Position numbers and translations under genes: made by a program. Below are positions 7,741 through 11,875 of a stretch of DNA of 11,875 nt, piece by piece (position 1 is the first letter of the stretch; each line of letters opens with the position of its first letter). The stretch lies in NCBI GenBank assembly GCA_018224415.1, contig JAGTUZ010000036.1, positions 1-11,875 on the forward strand, given 5' to 3'. The stretch is from Bacteroidota bacterium (lineage in GTDB: Bacteria; Bacteroidota; Ignavibacteria; SZUA-365). The notes under the pieces are model-generated. The model searched no databases. It was not told where the DNA came from and worked only from the letters and a program-made list of their open reading frames with translations.

Positions 7741-9063
7741 TCAGTCCTCAGGGGTATCCTCGTAATAATCAAGTCCGAGATGCGTGATGAGGCTCTCGCC
7801 CTGCACGAAGCGCAGTGTGTTTTCGAGTTTCATCAGCTGCTGGAACAGGTCGTGTTGCGGCCGCAACCCTTCCTGCGCCTGCGGCGACTTGAAGAAAAAC
7901 GACAGCCATTCCTGGATGCCCGACATTTCCACGCGTCGCGCGAGATCGAGCAGCAAGGCGAGATCGAGTACGATCGGCGCGGCAAGAATCGAATCACGGC
8001 AGAGGAAGTTGATCTTGATCTGCATCGGATAGCCGAGCCAGCCGAAGATGTCGATATTGTCCCAGCTCTCCTTGTTGTCGCCGCGCGGGGGATAGTAGTT
8101 GATGCGGATCTTGTGATAGAGGTCGGCGTAGAGTTTCGAATTGAAGTCCTGTTCGAAAATCGAGCCGAGCACACTGAGCTTGGACGTCTCCTTTGTCTTG
8201 AAACTGCCGGGATCGTCGAGCACTTCACCATCGCGATTGCCGAGGATGTTGGTGGAGAACCAGCCATGCACGCCCAGCGAGCGCGCTTTCAGTCCCGGCG
8301 CGACGATGGTTTTCATCAGGGTCTGTCCCGTTTTGAAATCCTTGCCCGCGATCGGCGTCCCCGTGCGTTTTGCCAGTTCGACCAGCGCGGGAATGTCGGC
8401 GGAGAGGTTCGGGGCGCCATTGGCGAAGGGGACCCCAGAGCGAATCGCCGCATACGCATAGATCATGCTCGGCGCGATGGCGGGGTGGCTGTCGCGCAGG
8501 CCCTGTTCGAAGGCGTCGATGCTGAGGTGGACGTCCTGTTCCTCGATAAAGGTTTCGGTCGAGGCACACCAGATCATCACCAGACGGTCGCAGCCATGTT
8601 CGCTGCGGAAGCGCTCCATGTCGTCGACCAGCGCCTCGGCGAGGGCCATCTTGTCCTTGCCCTTTTTCACGTTCGGGCCATCAAGACGCTTGACGTATTC
8701 GTGGTCGAACACCGCCGCCATGGGCGAGATCGCCGAGAGTTCGTCACGCAGCGCATCGAGCAGTTGTGTGTCGAGCACACCTGCATTGACTGCGGCGTCG
8801 TACACGTTGTCGTCGTAGATATCCCACCCGCCGAAGGCCAGTGCGTCGAGATCCGCGAGGGGAACGAAGTCCCGGATCAGGGGACGGCGGTGCTCGGTGC
8901 GTTTGCCGAGACGGATCGTGCCCATCTGCGTGAAGGAGCCGACGGGTTCGGCGAGTTGCTTGCGGACGGCGAGGACGCCCGCGATAAATGTTGTGGCCAC
9001 GGCGCCGAGGCCGGGGAGCAGGACTCCGAGTTTGCCGTTGGGAGGTTCTGGATTGTGTTTCAT
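7741..9063 (-). CDS. ino1: myo-Inositol-1-phosphate synthase
   Basis: The 440-residue cytoplasmic enzyme converts glucose 6-phosphate to 1L-myo-inositol 1-phosphate using tightly bound NAD. The N-terminal Rossmann motif is GLGAVATT at 18-25. The catalytic half shows the conserved GKDFKTGQT segment (K241, K244), a GWFSTNILGNRDG stretch matching the family's NHLGNNDG region, and SFKTKETSK (K289, K291, K295). These lysines align with the active-site lysines of the family. Its length is between the short mycobacterial form and the longer eukaryotic one. It follows the TetR gene by 33 bp and precedes the phosphatidyltransferase by 62 bp, all on the minus strand, so it is probably the first committed step of an inositol-lipid operon. 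The ATG lacks a strong Shine-Dalgarno sequence. Confidence 0.92.
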   Translation of the reverse strand: MKHNPEPPNGKLGVLLPGLGAVATTFIAGVLAVRKQLAEPVGSFTQMGTIRLGKRTEHRRPLIRDFVPLADLDALAFGGWDIYDDNVYDAAVNAGVLDTQLLDALRDELSAISPMAAVFDHEYVKRLDGPNVKKGKDKMALAEALVDDMERFRSEHGCDRLVMIWCASTETFIEEQDVHLSIDAFEQGLRDSHPAIAPSMIYAYAAIRSGVPFANGAPNLSADIPALVELAKRTGTPIAGKDFKTGQTLMKTIVAPGLKARSLGVHGWFSTNILGNRDGEVLDDPGSFKTKETSKLSVLGSIFEQDFNSKLYADLYHKIRINYYPPRGDNKESWDNIDIFGWLGYPMQIKINFLCRDSILAAPIVLDLALLLDLARRVEMSGIQEWLSFFFKSPQAQEGLRPQHDLFQQLMKLENTLRFVQGESLITHLGLDYYEDTPED

Positions 9064-9096
9064 GGCGGTGTGACAGTTGTGGATAAGGAATCTTCG

Positions 9097-9738
9097 TTAG
9101 TCGATGCCGATCGCATGCACGGCGATGCCGATCGCATGCACGGCGAGGCCGGCGGAGAGGGCGGGGTCCGGCGCACGCCTGCTCGCCGCCGGGTCTTGCT
9201 GGCGCATGCGTGTATCGATGAGCATGCCCTTGATGATGCAGAGCAGGAAGCCGAGGAGATCGTCAGCAGGAATGTCCCGTCTGATCGACCCTTCCGCCAG
9301 TCCTTCGTCGATGAGCCGATGGATGACCTTTTCGAACTGCCGCGTGGACTGCTGCATGACCGGATGCATGCTTGCGTCGGAGGAGCCGAACAGCGTGCGT
9401 TCGAATTCGAGCATGAATGCGTCACGCATTTGCGGCGAGTGTTCGATAAGGGTGAGCAATTCTCGAATCAGGATTTCGATGCGTTGTATGGCGGGGAGGG
9501 GTCGCGCGCGGACATCCGCGACCACGGCGAGCACAGGTTCGAGACGCCGCTGCAGCAATTCCCGGATGATACCTTCCTTGCCGCCGAAATGCCAGTAAAT
9601 CGCTCCCCGTGTCACATGCGCTTCCGCGGCGATGTCCTGCAACCGCGTCGCCTGTATCCCCTGACGGCTGAATACCGCCAGCGCCGCGTCCAGCAACGCG
9701 TCCTTCGTCCGTTCCGCTTCATCTTTCCGTCGTCGCAT
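9097..9738 (-). CDS. TetR/AcrR-family transcriptional repressor
   Basis: The protein has 213 residues. The N-terminal TetR helix-turn-helix spans about 10-56: RTKDALLDAALAVFSRQG, then LQDIAAEAHVTRGAIYWHFGGKEGI with the hallmark GAIYWHF recognition helix of the AcrR/TtgR branch. The C-terminal helical region should hold a ligand pocket; the ligand is unknown. It is the first gene of the minus-strand inositol-lipid operon and lies 12 bp from a 24-bp palindrome closely resembling AcrR operators, so it probably represses itself and the three lipid genes. Ligand control by a lipid, inositol compound or membrane-active agent is speculation. The last 15 residues include a perfect seven-residue duplication (AVHAIGI twice) produced by a 21-bp tandem repeat, an odd tail for this family. 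Confidence 0.9.
   Translation of the reverse strand: MRRRKDEAERTKDALLDAALAVFSRQGIQATRLQDIAAEAHVTRGAIYWHFGGKEGIIRELLQRRLEPVLAVVADVRARPLPAIQRIEILIRELLTLIEHSPQMRDAFMLEFERTLFGSSDASMHPVMQQSTRQFEKVIHRLIDEGLAEGSIRRDIPADDLLGFLLCIIKGMLIDTRMRQQDPAASRRAPDPALSAGLAVHAIGIAVHAIGID
9102..9143. repeat. Perfect 21-bp tandem duplication at the end of the TetR gene
   Basis: Bases 9102-9122 are repeated exactly at 9123-9143, and a degenerate third start follows at 9144. Each unit contains CGATCG flanked by near-symmetric ATGC/CAT arms. It is in frame for the regulator and ends about 40 bp before the inositol-phosphate synthase ATG. Confidence 0.8.
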
Positions 9739-9749
9739 GAGGCCGATTC

Positions 9750-9773
9750 TTTATACATGCATGAATGTATGTA
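9750..9773. promoter_or_regulatory. AcrR-like operator between divergent promoters
   Basis: This 24-bp inverted repeat has half-sites TTTATACATGCA and TGAATGTATGTA, symmetric at 9 of 12 positions. It ends in AATGTATGTA, the half-site known from E. coli AcrR, and aligns with the AcrR operator (from memory) at about 19 of 24 bases. It overlaps candidate promoter elements for both directions: TATAAA (9755-9750, minus) for the TetR operon, and TATACA (9752-9757) with TATACT (9776-9781) for the plus-strand gene. Binding by the adjacent TetR-family protein is inferred. Confidence 0.7.
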
Positions 9774-9842
9774 AATATACTGCAGCAGAAAGAGGAACGC
9801 AACCCGTTTGCCAGTTTCGTGCGGAACTGGTACGTTCAGATA

Positions 9843-11114
9843 ATGAAGCCACGTATGGACGACCAAGACACCGAACAACGGGAACCGAAGCGGCCCCGCA
9901 GCGACGCACAGGTCCTGATTCCGGAGACAGTGGATCCGACACAGCCCTTTCTTCGCAATTTCATGGCTTTCGAGCAGGATTATTTCCTTCTCTCCCAGGC
10001 ATTGTACGATCCGTTTCCGCGAAACCATGCCATCCTCAGGCACTGTTTCGGCATCCACTCCCGTGAACTGAACATGACACAGGTCGGAGCGTCATACAAC
10101 GTTACCCGGGAACGCGTCAGGCAGATACGGGAGCGTTTACTCACGGACTTCCGGGCGATGCTTTCCGGTGCGGCGCTCCCGAGACCCCGACGCTGCTGTC
10201 CACGGGAATTTGTCAGCCAGTGCGTCGCATTTCACAATGAGGCGATCGCATGGCGGTGCATCATCCGGCCCGAAAGGCTGTTCGAATACGAGGCGAAACC
10301 GGATCCGCACATCCGTAGCTACTTGGATCTCCTCATGGAAACGCTGGGCTTCGCGCGCACCGCGATCCGCGGCGTGGAGCTGTACTACGATGCGGGAATG
10401 TTCAACCAGCAGACGCTGAAGGACACGATTTCCGTTGTCTTCCATGCGCTGAATGATGAACTCCACCCTGCGGACCCCTTTGCAATCGTGAGAAAGGTCG
10501 GGAAGGAGCGACCGGACGCGGGTCTGACCGGCGATGTCATCGTGAATATTCTCGAGGAACTTCCGTATATCGAATACGTCACCGTTCATGGGAAGCGCGG
10601 CTTCCAGCTGCGATTCGACCAACTCCCCAACGCCGGGGCAATGGGAGTGCGAGTGCTGCGGGACGAGCGGAAGACGATGTACTCCCGGGATATCGTGCGC
10701 GAAATCAACAATCGGCTCGCGGATTCCGATGCGGAGAAACATGTGAATGCAATGGCCCTGGCAGCGCAATTCACCAAATCCGTATTCGTGGAAGCGATCG
10801 GGAAAACGGGCCTGTGGGCTCTCGCCCAATGGGGAGTCAATACGGACTCCCTGATTGAACTCATGATCAAGGCACTGCGCGCTTGCCGGGAACCCATGTC
10901 TGTCGATGACCTCTGGATGGATGTCGCGAAGATGCGTCCGAATGCCAAGCGGGAGAGCGTGCGCTCTATGCTGCGATACAGTGAAGACCTCGTCCGTCTC
11001 GAATCAGGCAAGATCGCCCTTCGGGAATGGAATATCGACCGAAAGCAACTCCTGACGCCGTCCACCGCATCCGCGACCACCAAAAAACGTCCCTCCCGGC
11101 AGACGCGGGAGTAA
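9843..11114 (+). CDS. Sigma-70 region 4 protein with tandem winged-helix (HARE-HTH-like) repeats, no sigma region 2
   Basis: From ATG 9843 the product has 423 residues. Residues of about 60-105 are a sigma-70 region 4 helix-turn-helix: NHAILRHCFG, then NVTRERVRQIRERLL at 86-100, the -35-reading helix. No sigma region 2 is visible, so it should not act as a normal sigma factor. The rest appears to hold up to three winged-helix units. The last two end alike (LWALAQW at 324-330 and IALREW at 391-396), and the final one contains PMSVDDLW and RPNAKRESVRSML, resembling HARE-HTH/RNA polymerase delta modules. A transcriptional or DNA-associated role is likely; the target is unknown. The frame is open from an ATG at 9765, but that codon lies inside the operator and upstream of the predicted transcription start. 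ATG 9843 or 9855 is more plausible, and neither has a clear ribosome site. Confidence 0.75.
   Translation: MKPRMDDQDTEQREPKRPRSDAQVLIPETVDPTQPFLRNFMAFEQDYFLLSQALYDPFPRNHAILRHCFGIHSRELNMTQVGASYNVTRERVRQIRERLLTDFRAMLSGAALPRPRRCCPREFVSQCVAFHNEAIAWRCIIRPERLFEYEAKPDPHIRSYLDLLMETLGFARTAIRGVELYYDAGMFNQQTLKDTISVVFHALNDELHPADPFAIVRKVGKERPDAGLTGDVIVNILEELPYIEYVTVHGKRGFQLRFDQLPNAGAMGVRVLRDERKTMYSRDIVREINNRLADSDAEKHVNAMALAAQFTKSVFVEAIGKTGLWALAQWGVNTDSLIELMIKALRACREPMSVDDLWMDVAKMRPNAKRESVRSMLRYSEDLVRLESGKIALREWNIDRKQLLTPSTASATTKKRPSRQTRE
11091..11111 (+). repeat. 18-bp gene-end repeat, copy 2, within a hairpin
   Basis: Bases 11091-11108 match 5936-5953 at 17 of 18 positions. Here the repeat sits in a perfect hairpin: CTCCCG (11093-11098) and CGGGAG (11106-11111) around GCAGACG, ending directly at the TAA stop. 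No T-run follows. It may act as a transcript-end structure. Confidence 0.55.
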
Positions 11115-11147
11115 CACCCGCGGACCTGCGATCGATGCCGGGATGCA

Positions 11148-11176
11148 TTGGAGCTTTATGGGGAGTTTGGTATTTT
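11148..11176 (+). promoter_or_regulatory. Weak candidate promoter upstream of the tRNA fragment
   Basis: TTGGAG (11148-11153) and TATTTT (11171-11176) are 17 bp apart, matching consensus at 3 and 4 of 6 positions. A start near 11183 would give a 5' leader of about 66 nt before the tRNA sequence. The rest of 11115-11248 shows no gene. Confidence 0.25.
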
Positions 11177-11248
11177 TCGTGCTGTGACAACGGCGCTCTT
11201 CCGCGATCAACCCCGGCGCCCCCCTTGCCCGGGCCCCGATCGTATTAC

Positions 11249-11288
11249 GCTCCCGTAGCTCAGGTGGATAGAGCATCTGCCTTCTAAG
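11249..11288 (+). pseudogene. Truncated tRNA-Arg(TCT): 5' half only
   Basis: The stretch begins with the acceptor strand GCTCCCG, then TA, a D-arm with stem GCTC/GAGC, the 5' anticodon strand TCTGC and the loop CTTCTAA, whose anticodon TCT is at 11283-11285. This is the standard 5' half of a bacterial tRNA-Arg. After G11288 the expected GCAGA strand is replaced by GTGGA, which could pair only with two wobbles. No T-arm (GTTCRA) or closing CGGGAGC follows anywhere to the window end. The break at the anticodon arm is a classic integration point for tyrosine recombinases, so this is probably one edge of an inserted island. An intron in the anticodon loop is a less likely alternative, because no 3' exon is found in the remaining 590 bp. 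Confidence 0.75.
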
Positions 11289-11495
11289 TGGAACGAACAG
11301 TTAAACTCATCCGTCTACCTGTAGGGATTTACGGGGATTCTGATCAGTTTTCGTCCTCTGAAACCTCCGTTTTCTGGACACTCTGGGCCATCGTAGTGTG
11401 GCGTCTTCTGAACACGGTATCCTGCATTAACCCTCCATTGATACGAACGTCGCACCTTCGACCAAGAATTGGGAAACGGGTGCCAATTAGATCGT
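11289..11495. other. Low-GC stretch with no recognised gene
   Basis: GC content here is about 47%, against roughly 60% in most of the window. Short open frames exist on both strands, but none has a start signal or recognisable protein. It separates the tRNA remnant from the antitoxin promoter and is probably the flank of an inserted element. Confidence 0.5.
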
Positions 11496-11528
11496 AAGTG
11501 GACATATATCGTCCACTTGTGTTATATT
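11496..11528 (+). promoter_or_regulatory. Palindromic promoter/operator of the AbiE-type antitoxin
   Basis: A perfect 8-bp inverted repeat, AAGTGGAC (11496-11503) and GTCCACTT (11511-11518), surrounds ATATATC. It overlaps a good promoter: TGGACA (11499-11504, 5 of 6) and TATATT (11523-11528, 5 of 6) with an 18-bp spacer. Characterised AbiEi antitoxins repress their own promoter through inverted repeats, so this is a likely autoregulatory site. The predicted start near 11535 is only about 5 nt before the ATG. Confidence 0.6.
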
Positions 11529-11539
11529 GCAAACCAGAT

Positions 11540-11875
11540 ATGGTACACAGAACGATCACGGAATTTGTGGATGACCTGCAGAAGCGGGCGAAATATACAT
11601 TTACCCGCGAAGAAGCAGAGCGATCGCTTTCGTCGAACCGTGCGGCGCTTACGAAGGGGCTGCAACGACTTCAGTTAGCAGGCAGGGTCCAGAAGATCCG
11701 GCGCGGATTTTACGTTATTGTTCCTCTCGAGTATCAGACCGGCGGTATGGTACCTCCGGATTGGTTCGTCGATGATCTGATGGAGCATCTAGGGTGCCAG
11801 TACTATGTGGGGGTTCTCTCGGCGGCAGCACTGTTCGGTGCGAGCCATCAGCAGGTGCAGGAGTACCACATCATC
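11540..11875 (+). CDS. AbiEi-family antitoxin of a type IV toxin-antitoxin system, N-terminal part
   Basis: The frame is open for 112 codons from ATG 11540 to the window edge, so the gene is incomplete. An N-terminal winged helix (about 1-60) includes FTREEAERSLSS, LTKGLQRLQLAGRV and IRRGFYVIVP. The next region, PPDWFVDDLMEHLG followed by YYVGVLSAAALFGASHQQ, is characteristic of AbiEi antitoxins (PPDWFIxDLM and YYVGLLSAAxxHGAAHQ). In AbiE systems this protein represses its own promoter and counteracts the AbiEii nucleotidyltransferase toxin, giving phage abortive infection or plasmid maintenance. The toxin gene would be expected just past the window. There is no ribosome site, and the predicted transcript starts almost at the ATG, so translation may be leaderless. 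A GTG in frame at 11519 is an unlikely alternative. Confidence 0.88.
   Translation, partial: MVHRTITEFVDDLQKRAKYTFTREEAERSLSSNRAALTKGLQRLQLAGRVQKIRRGFYVIVPLEYQTGGMVPPDWFVDDLMEHLGCQYYVGVLSAAALFGASHQQVQEYHII

Noticed and set aside
7714..9774. Long plus-strand open frame (686 codons) opposite the inositol-phosphate synthase and TetR genes
   Set aside because: It covers two recognisable genes plus the operator, has no domain of its own, and follows from their codon bias.
9765..9842. Upstream ATG start for the sigma-4 protein
   Set aside because: The codon lies inside the palindromic operator and before the predicted -10 element, so it would not be in the mRNA from that promoter.
11249..11320. 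Complete tRNA-Arg gene
   Set aside because: No T-arm or 3' acceptor strand matching GCTCCCG is present. Only the acceptor 5' strand, D-arm and 5' half of the anticodon arm fit.
1..11875. CRISPR array
   Set aside because: The repeats seen are short tandem or dispersed units without regularly spaced unique spacers.

Overview
The window fits a high-GC member of the FCB (Bacteroidota/Chlorobiota/Ignavibacteria/Kapabacteria/Rhodothermota) group. The metallopeptidase at 4117-5934 ends in a typical type IX secretion (T9SS) sorting domain, and an inositol-lipid gene set like the one known from Bacteroidota follows it. At least one gene has a strong GGAGG ribosome site, which is uncommon in class Bacteroidia and argues for a lineage outside it. 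No species can be named from the sequence.

Layout. Positions 1-233 (minus) hold the start of an unrecognised gene running off the left edge. Positions 331-2382 and 2446-3939 (plus) encode a soluble signalling pair. The first is a histidine kinase whose sensor is a 2[4Fe-4S] ferredoxin, an [FeFe]-hydrogenase-like domain with altered H-cluster motifs and a CGACGY Fe-S domain. The second is a receiver-PAS-histidine kinase. Neither has a DNA-binding output domain. Positions 4117-5934 (plus) encode a secreted M28 zinc peptidase with two FnIII-like domains and a T9SS tail.

Positions 9738 down to 6000 (minus) look like one operon: TetR/AcrR-type regulator, myo-inositol-1-phosphate synthase, CDP-alcohol phosphatidyltransferase and an AUR1-like PAP2 membrane protein. 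Together these would make inositol phosphate, load it onto a phospholipid and transfer the head group to ceramide, giving inositol phosphosphingolipids. A 24-bp AcrR-operator-like palindrome (9750-9773) sits between this operon and a divergent gene (about 9843-11114). That gene encodes a protein with a sigma-70 region 4 helix-turn-helix followed by apparent winged-helix repeats, but with no sigma region 2.

The right end is different. The 5' half of a tRNA-Arg(TCT) gene (11249-11288) stops at the anticodon arm, GC content falls to roughly 47%, and an AbiEi-family antitoxin of a type IV toxin-antitoxin/abortive-infection system begins at 11540 behind a palindromic promoter. This looks like the edge of a defence island inserted into a tRNA gene. 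The antitoxin is cut by the window end.
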